Of a stretch of DNA of 64,000 bases, positions 1 to 8,990 are shown in pieces. Numbering within the stretch: position 1 is the first letter of the stretch; each line of letters begins with the position of its first letter. The notes under the pieces were generated by a model. That model saw only the letters and a program-made list of their open reading frames with translations, was not told where the DNA came from and did not search any database. Both the position numbers and the translations under genes were made by a program. The stretch is from Bacteriovorax stolpii (GTDB lineage Bacteria; Bdellovibrionota; Bacteriovoracia; Bacteriovoracales; Bacteriovoracaceae): assembly GCA_945883845.1 (NCBI GenBank), contig CAMCYI010000005.1, positions 112,754 to 176,753 of the forward strand, given 5' to 3'.

Positions 1-61
1 GAACCAGGTGAGAACCAAAGTTATCGATGCGTACCGTGAGATCATGAAAATGCAGATCTGA
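1..61 (+). CDS. fliE: FliE, flagellar hook-basal body protein (C-terminal end only)
   Basis: The first 60 bases read in frame 2 as a 19-codon tail ending TGA at 59-61. It contains VIDAYREIMKMQI, which is the conserved C-terminal helix of FliE. FliE links the MS ring to the rod at the inner membrane. It lies 41 bases ahead of fliF, the usual fliE-fliF order. The start is outside the window. Confidence 0.85.
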   Translation, partial: NQVRTKVIDAYREIMKMQI

Positions 62-102
62 CTTAGGATGAGTCAGATGGCCCGTAGAATCAGGAGGATT
101 CT

Positions 103-1779
103 TTGAATAGCGTAGTACAAAACCTTGTCGACTTCTTTAAGTCACTCGACATGACCCGAAGACTCGGACTTGTCGGTTTGTCAGGACTTCTTCTGGCGAT
201 CATGGTGGGAATCGTAGTCTGGTCCAGCAAGACAGATTATAAAGTTCTCTACACTGATCTGACGAAAGAAGATTCTGGAACAATAGCCCGGATGCTTGAA
301 GAAGGAAAAATTCCTTATCAGGTTGCTGATGACGGCAAAACGATCAAAGTTCCGGAGGATCACGTTGAGATCTGGCGTCTTGAGATCGCGAAAAAAGGCG
401 TTAACTTCACAGGTACTGTTGGCTACGAAGTGTTTGATAAACAGGCATTCGGTACAACATCATTCGTTCAGAAAATTAACAAGCAACGTGCACTCGAAGG
501 AGAGCTCGTTAAGACCATCATGCATATCAAGGGCATTACACGCGCCCGCATCCATTTATCGATTCCTGAATCATCTCCATTTGTATCTGAAAGAAAACCA
601 CCAAGTGCTTCTATCGTTCTCGATGTTGAACGTGGTGTAACGATGACAAACGATGAGGTCAAGGGAATCCAGTCTCTCGTCAGTTCTTCAGTTGATGGTA
701 TGCGCTCACACAATGTTGTTGTGATCGATTCACGCGGGAAGAAGCTTTCTGAGAATGATGGCGATCAGATGTCAAACGAGACGGCCAACCGAATGGCACT
801 CGAAACCCGAATGAACTCTGCGTACGAGAGGAAAGTAGAAGAAATTCTTTCACGTGTTATCGGTGAAGGTAAAGTCATCGCAAAAGTTTCTGTCAAAATG
901 GATTTCACTGAGAAAGTTGAGACCCAGACTTCTTACGACAATGAAAACGCAGCGGTGGTTTCAGAAGTCAGAAACGAATCGAAGATGGTTGGTGTGCGTC
1001 CTTCTCCGCAAGGTATTCCAGGTGCACGCTCTAATCTGCCTGGTGAAGCTCCACAGCCAGGAATTCCAGAAACTCGTAACGATGTGGATAAGTCGCTCGT
1101 TACAAGAAATATGGCCGTTCCGACAATCGTGACAAAATCGAAAAAGCCCACTGCTGAAATCTCGAATCTTTCAGTTGCAGTAATGGTAGATGGTAAGAAA
1201 GTTGGAATCAAAGATAAGAACGGAATGCCTGTCCTCGATGAAGAAGGTATCCCGACTTCTAAATATCAGGCCTGGTCTGAGGAAGAGCTACAAAACTTCC
1301 AGCAGATTGTTTCAAGTTCACTCGGTATCAGTACTGTTCGCGGTGACAAACTTGTCATCAAGAACATGGAATTTGCCAAAGAAGACCTTTCCGAAATGGA
1401 AGCGATCATGAGAGCTCGCGAGAACCGCGAACTGATGAAGAACGTCGTGAAGTACCTTCTTATCGGTGCGATCATCTCTCTCTTCTTCTTCATGGTTGTC
1501 CGTCCGTTCATTCAGTGGCTCACAGAGAACTCGGTTGAGTCTATCGAAGACTTCCTTCCTAAAACGATTGAAGAACTCGAACGCATCCAGGCGAACCAGC
1601 GTCTCCCAGGGCTTGAAGATATGCTTCCGACTCTGGATGACAAATTGAATCCGGAGAAGATTGAAGGAAATATGATCCGTGAGAAGATTATCTCTCTAGT
1701 TGAGGCAAACCCTGCGAAAGCAGCTCAGGTTGTCCACGAGATGATCCACACTGCTGAAGGTAACAAAGAGATTGCTTAA
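103..1779 (+). CDS. fliF: FliF, flagellar MS-ring protein
   Basis: FliF forms the membrane MS ring that carries the motor and houses the export gate. The 558-residue product has an N-terminal membrane segment at about residues 22-42, a periplasmic ring-building region with YscJ-like sequence, and a second membrane segment at about 446-470. A cytoplasmic tail follows that should bind FliG. The start is TTG at 103, fixed by AGGAGG at 92-97 with 5 bases of spacing. Length is normal for the family. It follows fliE and precedes fliG in one operon. Confidence 0.96.
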   Translation: MNSVVQNLVDFFKSLDMTRRLGLVGLSGLLLAIMVGIVVWSSKTDYKVLYTDLTKEDSGTIARMLEEGKIPYQVADDGKTIKVPEDHVEIWRLEIAKKGVNFTGTVGYEVFDKQAFGTTSFVQKINKQRALEGELVKTIMHIKGITRARIHLSIPESSPFVSERKPPSASIVLDVERGVTMTNDEVKGIQSLVSSSVDGMRSHNVVVIDSRGKKLSENDGDQMSNETANRMALETRMNSAYERKVEEILSRVIGEGKVIAKVSVKMDFTEKVETQTSYDNENAAVVSEVRNESKMVGVRPSPQGIPGARSNLPGEAPQPGIPETRNDVDKSLVTRNMAVPTIVTKSKKPTAEISNLSVAVMVDGKKVGIKDKNGMPVLDEEGIPTSKYQAWSEEELQNFQQIVSSSLGISTVRGDKLVIKNMEFAKEDLSEMEAIMRARENRELMKNVVKYLLIGAIISLFFFMVVRPFIQWLTENSVESIEDFLPKTIEELERIQANQRLPGLEDMLPTLDDKLNPEKIEGNMIREKIISLVEANPAKAAQVVHEMIHTAEGNKEIA

Positions 1780-1809
1780 TACTTAGAAAAGTATAGATAG
1801 GAGAAGTCC

Positions 1810-2847
1810 GTGGCTGAAGAGAATGCAAATTTAGATCCCGATGTCCAATATGCCCTCTTATCCGGTCAGGAGAAAGCGGCCATCTTGTTATCGGCACTTG
1901 GTCCAACGACAACGAAGTTGATCTTCAAACACATGAAGGACAACGACGTTAAACGTATGATCAACTCGATGTCGACGATCTCAAAATCAGCGATCTGGAT
2001 GGTGAAGAGAGTTCTCGAAGAGTTCTACTCATCCCTCAACGAAGATGCAGAACTTCTTTTCTCTGAAAATAAAGGCCGCGAGTTCATTCTCGGCACACTC
2101 GGCGAAGACCGTGCTAAACAACTCCTCGGTCAGATCGTGGATGTTGGAAATAACAACAACCTCGAATCACTCGAGCTTGTCGATACGCGCACACTTGCGA
2201 ACTTCCTCATCAACGAGCATCCTCAAACGATTGCTCTTATCTGTGCTCATTTACCTGTCGAGAAGAAAGTGGACGTTCTCCGCAAACTTCCGGAAGGTCT
2301 CCAGGCAGAAGTTGTTCTTCGTGTCGCGAACCTCGATTTCGTATCACCGGAACTTATCGCTCAGCTCGACGACGTTCTCAAAACAGAACTTTCAACTCTC
2401 GGATCTATCGATACTCAACAACTTGGTGGTGTCGAGCCTATTGCAGACATGCTCAATCTCATGGACAAGACTTCAGAGAAGAACATCATGGCGCGCGTGG
2501 AAGAGAAAGATCCGGAACTCGCAGAAGAAATCAGAAAACTTATGTTCGTATTCGAAGATCTCGTCTACGTCGACGACCGCGGTATGCAGGAACTCCTCAA
2601 AGTTGTGGACAACACCAAACTTGTTACAGCTCTCAAGACTGCACCAGACGATGTACGCAACAAGCTCTTCAAGAACATGTCGAACCGTGCAGCGGGACTC
2701 CTCAAGGAAGATCTGGATGCAATGGGGCCTACGAAGGTCTCCGATGTGGAGAAAGCTCAGCAGGAAATCGTGCAGCAGCTTAAAGATCTTGAAGCTAAAG
2801 GTAAGGCTCTCATTTCTCGCGGTGGTGAAGGCGATTCATTCGTTTAA
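1810..2847 (+). CDS. fliG: FliG, flagellar motor switch protein
   Basis: FliG is the rotor protein that couples torque from the stators to the MS ring and takes part in direction switching. The 345-residue product has the N-terminal FliF-binding part, the middle domain with an EHPQTIAL motif at about residue 135, and the C-terminal charged helix region (FVFEDL, DDRGMQ) that contacts MotA. The start is GTG at 1810 with a purine-rich AGGAGA site just upstream. Length is standard. It sits between fliF and fliH. Confidence 0.96.
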   Translation: MAEENANLDPDVQYALLSGQEKAAILLSALGPTTTKLIFKHMKDNDVKRMINSMSTISKSAIWMVKRVLEEFYSSLNEDAELLFSENKGREFILGTLGEDRAKQLLGQIVDVGNNNNLESLELVDTRTLANFLINEHPQTIALICAHLPVEKKVDVLRKLPEGLQAEVVLRVANLDFVSPELIAQLDDVLKTELSTLGSIDTQQLGGVEPIADMLNLMDKTSEKNIMARVEEKDPELAEEIRKLMFVFEDLVYVDDRGMQELLKVVDNTKLVTALKTAPDDVRNKLFKNMSNRAAGLLKEDLDAMGPTKVSDVEKAQQEIVQQLKDLEAKGKALISRGGEGDSFV

Positions 2848-2861
2848 AGGTATAAAGTATT

Positions 2862-3671
2862 ATGAGCAAGCATCGTCAGACACAGATTCACAACTTCGAA
2901 TTCGCCGACCTACAGGGCGATCATGTCGTCAGTGGATCAAGCAAGCAGTTTCAGGCATTCAGCTTCAAGTCGCTTGATGGGAACGCCGTTGAAACAAAAG
3001 TCAGCGATGAAGAAGTCCGCAAAGAAAGAACTTTTGAGAAGCAGAATAATTTTCGTATTGATGAACAAGTACGTAACCTCCGCGGGATCTCCCGTCAGGA
3101 AGAAAGCGACTTTGAAAAAAGAATCAACGAAGAAGTTGGTCGTCGCCTGAAAATTTCCCAGGAAGCCGCGTATAAAGAGGGCCTCGAGCTGGGAAGAAAA
3201 GAAGGGAAGGAAGAATCCCTTGTAGAATTCAAAGAATCTCTCACCCAAAAAGTTGAAGACCTCGCGATTCAGCTGGGCGAAATTCACCATCAGACGGATA
3301 AGCTCTTCGCCAAGAACCGTGTTGAACTTCAGGAGTTCATTAAGCGGTTTACGAAGTGGATCGTGATGAAAGAGATCGACGACAGTGTGTACCTTGAGAA
3401 GCTTCTTGAGAAACTCATCCTCGAGCTCAACTGCCGCAAAAATCTCATCGTAAAAGTCGGCCGTGCAAACTTCGCGCAGATGCCCGAGGTCGTGAAGATT
3501 GTCGAAGCTCGCCTGGGCCAGCTTCAGAACGTCCGCATCGAAATCGTTCCCCAGATCGCCCATCCCGGTATCATTCTTGAATCTGAAAGTGCGCTCATTG
3601 ATGGCTCGCTGGAAGGCGTCTTCACAAGCATCGATAAGATTTTCGATCAGGTGATGAACAATGGATCATAG
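2862..3671 (+). CDS. fliH: FliH, flagellar export ATPase regulator
   Basis: FliH is the cytoplasmic stator-like partner that binds and restrains the export ATPase FliI. The 269-residue protein has a weakly conserved N-terminus, a charged coiled-coil middle (about 60-140, rich in K, E and R) and a C-terminal part resembling the V-type ATPase E subunit/FliH fold (VKVGRANFAQMPEV, then IVPQIAHPGIILES). Assignment rests on this C-terminal pattern plus position between fliG and fliI. It overlaps fliI by 11 bases, suggesting coupled translation. Confidence 0.88.
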   Translation: MSKHRQTQIHNFEFADLQGDHVVSGSSKQFQAFSFKSLDGNAVETKVSDEEVRKERTFEKQNNFRIDEQVRNLRGISRQEESDFEKRINEEVGRRLKISQEAAYKEGLELGRKEGKEESLVEFKESLTQKVEDLAIQLGEIHHQTDKLFAKNRVELQEFIKRFTKWIVMKEIDDSVYLEKLLEKLILELNCRKNLIVKVGRANFAQMPEVVKIVEARLGQLQNVRIEIVPQIAHPGIILESESALIDGSLEGVFTSIDKIFDQVMNNGS

Positions 3672-5013
3672 TCTCGGGCTGGACCGAATCCTCCGCCACA
3701 TCGAAAGCCGCATTCCTTACGAAAAAGTTGGAAAGATCATTGGTAGCCGCGGGATGGTTTACGAAGCTTCTGTGCCTCGTGCCGTTCTCGGTTCAAACGT
3801 GGAGTTTGTCGCTGAAAACGGTGAACGTTCTCTTGGCGAAGTGGTCGCGATTCAGGGCCAGAACTGTATGGTCATGCCTTACAACGAAATCTCCGGAATC
3901 AATTCAGAAACACGCATTCACTTAAAAGAAATTGTCACTGAAATTGAAATCTCTCCCAACATGCTGGGAAGAGTGATCGATTTTCAGGGACGTCCGATGG
4001 ACAGCAAAGGCCCGATTGAAGGTCCGTTCGAGCGTCGCTCAATTTTCGGTACACCGATCAATCCACTTGATCGCCCACCGATCCGTGAAGCACTCGATAC
4101 AGGTATCAACTCACTCAATTGTTTTATGACCTGTGGTAAAGGCCAACGTCTCGCGATTATGGCCGGATCAGGCGTCGGTAAATCTGTACTCATGGGCATG
4201 ATTGCCCGGAACACGAGTGCTGACATCAACGTTATCGCTCTCATCGGTGAGCGTGGTCGCGAGGTTCTCGAGTTCATTCAAAGTGATCTTGGTGAAGAAG
4301 GAATGAAGCGCTCGATTGTGATCGTGGCGACTTCTGACACTTCTGCTCTCATACGAACAAAAGCTGCCTACACTGCTACAACTGTCGCCGAATTTTTCCG
4401 CGATCAGGGTAGTGACGTTCTTCTTATGATGGACTCAATCACACGTTTTGCGATGGCTAACCGTGAGATTGCGCTCTCCACTGGTGAACCTCCGGGCCAG
4501 AAAGGATACACCCCAAGTGTGTTCGCAAAACTTCCGAAGCTCATGGAGCGCGCTGGTACAAAATCAGGTGTAGGAACGATCACTGGAATTTATACCGTTC
4601 TCGTTGAGGGTGGTGACATGGATGAACCGATCGCAGATGCCGTCCGCGGTATTTCTGATGGTCACATTGTTCTTTCCCGTCAGCTGGCCGCAAGAAACCA
4701 TTATCCTGCCATCGACGTGCTTGCGAGTATCTCGCGGGTAATGCCGAAGGTAACAAGCAAAGAGCACAAAATTGTGGCCTCTCACTTACGTGACTTACTT
4801 GCTGCTTATAAAGAATCAGAAGATCTGATTACCGTGGGTGCCTACTCACGCGGATCAAACCCTAAAGTTGATAAGGCGATTGTCATTTACGACGACCTCA
4901 TCAATCTTCTCCGCCAGCAGGTGGAAGAAGCTTACACGATTGAAGAACTCTTCGATCGCATGCTCGAGATCGCCCGCAAAGCAGAGAAGGCCATGGATCC
5001 TAACTTCAGATAA
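3661..5013 (+). CDS. fliI: FliI, flagellar type III export ATPase
   Basis: FliI hydrolyses ATP to energise export of rod, hook and filament subunits. The 450-residue product is an F1-beta-like ATPase with Walker A GSGVGKS at 169-175 and Walker B LLMMD at 254-258. The following GEPPGQKGYTPSVFA segment is typical of the export ATPase family. Length matches the family. The start ATG lies inside the end of fliH. Confidence 0.97.
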   Translation: MDHSLGLDRILRHIESRIPYEKVGKIIGSRGMVYEASVPRAVLGSNVEFVAENGERSLGEVVAIQGQNCMVMPYNEISGINSETRIHLKEIVTEIEISPNMLGRVIDFQGRPMDSKGPIEGPFERRSIFGTPINPLDRPPIREALDTGINSLNCFMTCGKGQRLAIMAGSGVGKSVLMGMIARNTSADINVIALIGERGREVLEFIQSDLGEEGMKRSIVIVATSDTSALIRTKAAYTATTVAEFFRDQGSDVLLMMDSITRFAMANREIALSTGEPPGQKGYTPSVFAKLPKLMERAGTKSGVGTITGIYTVLVEGGDMDEPIADAVRGISDGHIVLSRQLAARNHYPAIDVLASISRVMPKVTSKEHKIVASHLRDLLAAYKESEDLITVGAYSRGSNPKVDKAIVIYDDLINLLRQQVEEAYTIEELFDRMLEIARKAEKAMDPNFR

Positions 5014-5021
5014 GGTGATCG

Positions 5022-5477
5022 ATGAGAAGATACGCGTTTAAACTCGACCCCGTTCTTAAATTGAGAAAGCTCAAGGAAGAGAACTGCCGTATGGAGCTCG
5101 GGCAACTCTTCGCGTACATTAACAAACTTGATGACCAGCTCAAACACGACCTCGAGGAAATCAATAAATATTACCAGATTCAGGAAGGCGGACTTAAGCA
5201 GGGAATGAAGGCCGGTCAGCTTCAGGCATTTCCCATGCTGGTCGCAGGTAAAGAAAGAAACATCGAGCTTCTGAAACGTGATAAAATTCAACAAGAGAAA
5301 TTGATCGAGGCGAAGAAGCAGGAACTGGCCGTTGTCCGGGGCGAATTGAAAGTGATCGAAAATCTGAAAGAGAAAGATTTCGATGCATGGAGAAAGGCCA
5401 CGAACAAAGAGATCGACCAGAAGGTCGAAGAGCAAACCCAGATCTGGATTCAGCATAGAGATTTCAAGAAGGCTTAA
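5022..5477 (+). CDS. fliJ: FliJ, flagellar export chaperone-like coiled-coil protein
   Basis: The 151-residue protein is almost entirely charged helix with no membrane segment, as expected for FliJ, the central stalk of the FliI ring. The N-terminus (RYAFKLDPVLKLRKLKEE) fits the FliJ family start. It begins 8 bases after fliI and is followed after 2 bases by the MotE-like gene. Sequence identity is low in this family, so gene order carries much of the call. Confidence 0.85.
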   Translation: MRRYAFKLDPVLKLRKLKEENCRMELGQLFAYINKLDDQLKHDLEEINKYYQIQEGGLKQGMKAGQLQAFPMLVAGKERNIELLKRDKIQQEKLIEAKKQELAVVRGELKVIENLKEKDFDAWRKATNKEIDQKVEEQTQIWIQHRDFKKA

Positions 5478-5479
5478 AG

Positions 5480-6034
5480 ATGAAATTCGTAGTTGTTATA
5501 TTCATGATCCTCTTCGAATTCAATAGCTTCGCTGAGACGAAAGCAGCTGCCCCTTCAATCTCGGCAAAACGTTATACCGAAGAAGAGTTCGTTAAAAAAG
5601 TTGCCGAAGAAGTCCGTAAAAAAATCGACACTGTAAAAAACAAGTCTGTCTCTGAACTCACCAAAGAGATCATGGACAAAGAAGAAAAACTCAACATTCG
5701 CGACATCGAGCTTCAAAAACGCACTGACTCTCTCAAAGTTTCAGAAAACGACATCGCCCGCCGCTACACTGAACTCGCCGACAAACAAAAAGCTTTTATC
5801 GGTTGTATTGAAAAGAACGACGAAGATTCCAAGGCCCGCATAGGCCAGGTTGTCGAAACTATCTCCGGCATGAAACCGCAGAAAGCCGCCGAAGTCCTTT
5901 CAGTTCAGGATTCAGAAATCGCTGTTAAGATTCTTCAGATGATTGATTCAAAGAAAGCGTCGAAGATTTTTAATTTCATGGATAAAGACATTTCGGCGAA
6001 ACTTCAGAAGCAGTATCTCGAGATGAAGAAGTAA
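5480..6034 (+). CDS. MotE-like periplasmic flagellar chaperone
   Basis: This 184-residue protein has a signal peptide or anchor (residues 1-18), a long charged coiled coil (about 30-115) and a C-terminal helical domain (GMKPQKAAEVLSVQDSEIA onward) like the MgtE N-terminal/MotE domain. Proteins of this build occur after fliJ in many bacteria (for example the YlxF position in Bacillus) and MotE is known to assist stator or motility proteins in the periplasm. The start ATG is 2 bases after the fliJ stop. The exact role here is inferred from domain and position. Confidence 0.72.
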   Translation: MKFVVVIFMILFEFNSFAETKAAAPSISAKRYTEEEFVKKVAEEVRKKIDTVKNKSVSELTKEIMDKEEKLNIRDIELQKRTDSLKVSENDIARRYTELADKQKAFIGCIEKNDEDSKARIGQVVETISGMKPQKAAEVLSVQDSEIAVKILQMIDSKKASKIFNFMDKDISAKLQKQYLEMKK

Positions 6035-6062
6035 ATACTTCCTCATCCCGGATTTTTAAAAA

Positions 6063-6581
6063 TTATTCAGCAAAATTTTCAATGTAAGCACGGATATCCT
6101 CGCGCTCAGAATCTGTGAGACCTGTATTCATCGGTGGCATCGATTTATCTGTAATGAGTGACCCACGGAACGAATCGCGGAATCCACCCATGATCTGGCG
6201 AATATAGGCCTTACCTTCTTCTGCCTGATCAGGAAAAGTTTCGGCATCCGGAATATAGGCGAAGCCTGATTTCTCATCTCCGAAAGCGTGGCACATGAGA
6301 CATTTACCTTTGCTGTCACGCTGGACCAGGGCCTTCCCGCGTTCAATAGAAGCTTTTTTAAGTTCGTCGACGCTTTCAACGACGTCTGCAGCGAGCTCAC
6401 TGGCTGCAGGCTGCGATTGCGCTTCACCAGGTGGACAATCTGCTGGGTTCTTCAGATCAGGCTCTGGTGCCTGAACACGGGCCGGAGTTCTGTCCGGTGC
6501 TGGTGGGCCTACTAATTCCGTTTGTGCGAAAAGAGAAAGTGACATCAGACAGAGTGAAGAGAAGATAATTTTTTTAATCAT
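6063..6581 (-). CDS. Secreted monohaem c-type cytochrome
   Basis: The 172-residue protein has a signal peptide (1-20, ending FAQ), a proline-rich stretch, then a c-type haem site CLMCH (C94, C97, H98). A Met-rich SMPPMNTGL segment at about 147-155 can supply the axial Met. The domain ends with the amphipathic helix typical of class I cytochromes (ERGKAL at the front, DIRAYIENF at the end). It should act in periplasmic electron transfer; its partner cannot be read from the neighbours. It lies on the opposite strand to the flagellar genes. Confidence 0.85.
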   Translation of the reverse strand: MIKKIIFSSLCLMSLSLFAQTELVGPPAPDRTPARVQAPEPDLKNPADCPPGEAQSQPAASELAADVVESVDELKKASIERGKALVQRDSKGKCLMCHAFGDEKSGFAYIPDAETFPDQAEEGKAYIRQIMGGFRDSFRGSLITDKSMPPMNTGLTDSEREDIRAYIENFAE

Positions 6582-6628
6582 AACAAGCTCCCGTGCGAAC
6601 TTGTCGGTTATTCCATCCGGAAACTAAA

Positions 6629-6646
6629 GTGCCAAATTATTAGACA
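6629..6646 (-). promoter_or_regulatory. TGTCTAA-N5-type element upstream of the cytochrome gene
   Basis: On the minus strand this reads TGTCTAA, five bases, TGGCAC, and ends 48 bases upstream of the cytochrome start. It matches the element seen before several exported-protein genes in this window (see findings). If TGGCAC acts as part of a -35 box, AATAAC sits at a fitting distance for a -10. Confidence 0.45.
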
Positions 6647-6658
6647 GAAGGGACCGCC

Positions 6659-7360
6659 TTATTTCGTGGGGCTGGAATGATGAGGTGAAGATTCGTCCTC
6701 GCGATCGTTGAAGTACCACTGACTGAAGAGGCAGGCACAGATACCACTGCCGATGTGCCAGAGTGTATGCGGAGGAATGATCAGGCGAGAACAGAGCCAT
6801 TCAGTGGAATCGAAAAGGAAGAGTCCGTACATGACACTCATGAGCCCGAAGCAATAAAAGAAAAAACGATTCTTTTTATCAAAACGGATTTTCACACGTC
6901 CTAGTAGTTCGAAAGATCCAAGGATAAAGATTCCAAGTGCCACGAACGTTTGTTCCCATCTGCCCAGAAAGTACAAGGCTGCAACCAGTACGATCAGGAT
7001 CAGAGTGATCCAGAGATATGAGGACACCTTGGGCATCTTCTTCCAGACCCATCGGCGCATAAGAAATAATAAGTGAAGATTAAGAATGCTGGCAAAATCC
7101 ATGGCCATGGCGACTTTGGTATAACTCGCATGAGCAAAGAAACTTCCGATCGAAACGATGAAAAGGGAAAAGCACCAGAGCTTGAGTTCTTCGTCGCGGT
7201 TTTTAACGATGAAAAAAATCACGATGGATGCAATGAGGTAAGAGATCGAACTCCAGAAGGCGTAAGGCTGGCAAATGATACAACCGGCCCTCATTACCTC
7301 GCAGCTGCAATGAGGGAAACATTCAAACTGAGTTAGTCCCATCCATTGGGGCATCGTCAT
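6659..7360 (-). CDS. CREST-superfamily membrane hydrolase (alkaline ceramidase-like)
   Basis: The 233-residue protein has about seven hydrophobic segments and the three signature sites of the CREST superfamily (alkaline ceramidases, PAQR, Per1). These are SFFAHAS with H77, AMDFAS with D88, and HTLWH with H198 and H202, which together could hold a catalytic zinc. An N-terminal Cys-rich stretch (ECFPHCSC, GCIIC) precedes the first helix. Known members act as lipid amidases or receptors; the substrate here is unknown. It is followed by an intergenic gap and the cytochrome gene. The assignment is from motif spacing only. Confidence 0.62.
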   Translation of the reverse strand: MTMPQWMGLTQFECFPHCSCEVMRAGCIICQPYAFWSSISYLIASIVIFFIVKNRDEELKLWCFSLFIVSIGSFFAHASYTKVAMAMDFASILNLHLLFLMRRWVWKKMPKVSSYLWITLILIVLVAALYFLGRWEQTFVALGIFILGSFELLGRVKIRFDKKNRFFFYCFGLMSVMYGLFLFDSTEWLCSRLIIPPHTLWHIGSGICACLFSQWYFNDREDESSPHHSSPTK

Positions 7361-7368
7361 TCTTCACC

Positions 7369-8142
7369 TTAGTTACAAGGAGCCTGATTCTCTTTCTGTT
7401 CAATCATCTTCCTGGTGGTGAAATTATACATGTAATTCGAACTCCATTCCATGCATTTAATGGCGCCATCAACTTCATAACCGGGAGCTTCCATCCGTTT
7501 CGGTACATCTTCAATCTTGTGGAGACAGATTTTAAATTTAAGGCTGGCATTTCGCGCCGTGATCTTTGCATCAGTGGAAATATCGAAAGTTGTCATAGAT
7601 GGAAGGTCTGCGACGTAAAGTTTGTTATCCATGATGTTATTTTTTTTACCGGCCCAGTTCACGTAGCTTTCTGTCACGATCGGATTTTTGATCATGTACT
7701 TAGAGTTTCTAGGAATTTCAAAACCACGGATGTTATCAAAGCCTGCAAGAGCGTTAGAACTATAAAGAGGATCAGCATCCGGACCAGAGTCGACTTCCCA
7801 GTTTTTGTGGTTGAAAGTTTGTCCGTTCCTTCCGAAGAAATCGCGTGTTCCTATTCTGACCTTTCCATCCGGAGTGATGTCATAGACGCAGCCCTGAATA
7901 TATTGAACAAAACCATATTTTTTCATCGCATCCGGATTTGTTGTTTCAAATTCTGCGCCCATGAAATTGCCGGCCTGCTGTCTTGAATTATTTTTCTGAA
8001 TGAAAATTTTCATTCCTTTAACTTCGCAGTTACCGCTCGCACATTCCGGATTTATCCATGTCGTCGTCGAAACCGGAGGAGCCGCGTGGGCCAAGGTCAA
8101 TGTAACAAGAGAGGCAAGAGTAAGAAGTGATAATGATTTCAT
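7369..8142 (-). CDS. Secreted protein of unknown function
   Basis: I do not recognise this 257-residue protein. It has a signal peptide (MKSLSLLTLASLVTLTLAHA), a paired-Cys segment near the mature N-terminus (PECASGNCEV) and further Cys residues near the C-terminus. It appears all-beta and soluble. It overlaps the upstream gene by 4 bases, so the two are probably co-translated and may act together outside the cytoplasm. The TAA stop is 8 bases from the CREST-like gene start. Confidence 0.8.
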   Translation of the reverse strand: MKSLSLLTLASLVTLTLAHAAPPVSTTTWINPECASGNCEVKGMKIFIQKNNSRQQAGNFMGAEFETTNPDAMKKYGFVQYIQGCVYDITPDGKVRIGTRDFFGRNGQTFNHKNWEVDSGPDADPLYSSNALAGFDNIRGFEIPRNSKYMIKNPIVTESYVNWAGKKNNIMDNKLYVADLPSMTTFDISTDAKITARNASLKFKICLHKIEDVPKRMEAPGYEVDGAIKCMEWSSNYMYNFTTRKMIEQKENQAPCN

Positions 8143-8768
8143 TTTGTACCTCCATCAGCAGGACAAAATCCGTTAGTGAGATCCAGTTTACGGTTATAGA
8201 TTTTATTCATGCAGTTCATGTGACATTTTGAATACGTCTTACCTTCGAAGCAGACAACTTCCTCATTGGTGATGCCGTCCTGCCAGATGTCGGCACATCC
8301 TGCGAGAACACCATTCTTCTTACTGATCGCAAGACAGTTGGCTTCTTCTGTATCTATAGGCTGGATCATGTGAAGCCACTTAGGACCTTTGAAATCGTTC
8401 AATGTCAGGGTTCCAGCTTCAGATTTATCCGAGAGCTCTTTGACTTCAGGATCATCATTTTCATTAGTCGGGAAAGCGTTACAGTCAGCTGCGTATTCTG
8501 CAACGTTTGTGACATGATTTCCGGCGCGGTAGTTAAGGTATTCAAGACTGATCTGGAGATTGGGCCTGTTCATGAGTATGCCCATTTCGGCTTCAACTTC
8601 GCCCCACGAGCCTCCGAACCATTTGTATTGTGAGTAGGAATTCACGAGTTTCAAGTCCGGTCCCAGGGTTACAACACGGACACACTTATCGGCCCAGGGA
8701 AGTTTGAGTTCTTCAGCGTACGTAAGTGCTGAAAACACGAGCATCAGCATGGGAATTAAAGTCTTCAT
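8139..8768 (-). CDS. Secreted Cys-containing protein of unknown function
   Basis: This 209-residue protein has a signal peptide (1-18, ending TYA) and about nine cysteines. Most are in the C-terminal third (ANCLAIS, AGCADIW, VVCFEG, SKCHMNCMN), suggesting disulphide bonds after export. No family is recognised. It is the first gene of a two-gene unit, and a TTTACAC box lies 55 bases upstream of its start. Confidence 0.8.
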   Translation of the reverse strand: MKTLIPMLMLVFSALTYAEELKLPWADKCVRVVTLGPDLKLVNSYSQYKWFGGSWGEVEAEMGILMNRPNLQISLEYLNYRAGNHVTNVAEYAADCNAFPTNENDDPEVKELSDKSEAGTLTLNDFKGPKWLHMIQPIDTEEANCLAISKKNGVLAGCADIWQDGITNEEVVCFEGKTYSKCHMNCMNKIYNRKLDLTNGFCPADGGTK

Positions 8769-8822
8769 TGGTTACCTCTCAGGTCGCAGAAAATATCACG
8801 TCCCGGAAAGGCCACTGGAAAA

Positions 8823-8829
8823 GTGTAAA
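8823..8829 (-). promoter_or_regulatory. TTTACAC box upstream of the 8139-8768 gene
   Basis: The minus strand reads TTTACACTTTTCC here, 54-60 bases before the start codon. The same box occurs at 15894, 32292, 35195 and 53064 at similar distances from minus-strand genes for exported or membrane proteins. It could be a -10-like sequence (TACACT) or a regulator half-site. Confidence 0.35.
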
Positions 8830-8949
8830 GTTAGTGTTTGGTGATTCACAGAACGAGTAGGGAATACCATAAATATCCTTTACGAATATCAGGCCCGTAA
8901 GAATCTCTAAGTACTTCTAAAATACGTCCTTTTTACGCTTTCATCTCAT

Positions 8950-8990
8950 ATAAGCGGCAATTCCTGCCGCTTATCCATTTTTTTTTATAA
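8950..8990 (+). terminator. Intrinsic terminator with no gene upstream on its strand
   Basis: A perfect 10-bp stem (ATAAGCGGCA / TGCCGCTTAT) with loop ATTCC at 8950-8974 is followed by a T-rich run to 8987. It works only on the plus strand, but the nearest plus gene upstream ends at 6034. The 307-base gap 8769-9087 therefore may encode a small RNA ending here; otherwise it blocks antisense transcription into fliK. Confidence 0.7.

Noticed and set aside
2937..3563. 208-codon minus frame within fliH
   Set aside because: Shadow of fliH; long charged codons leave the reverse frame open.
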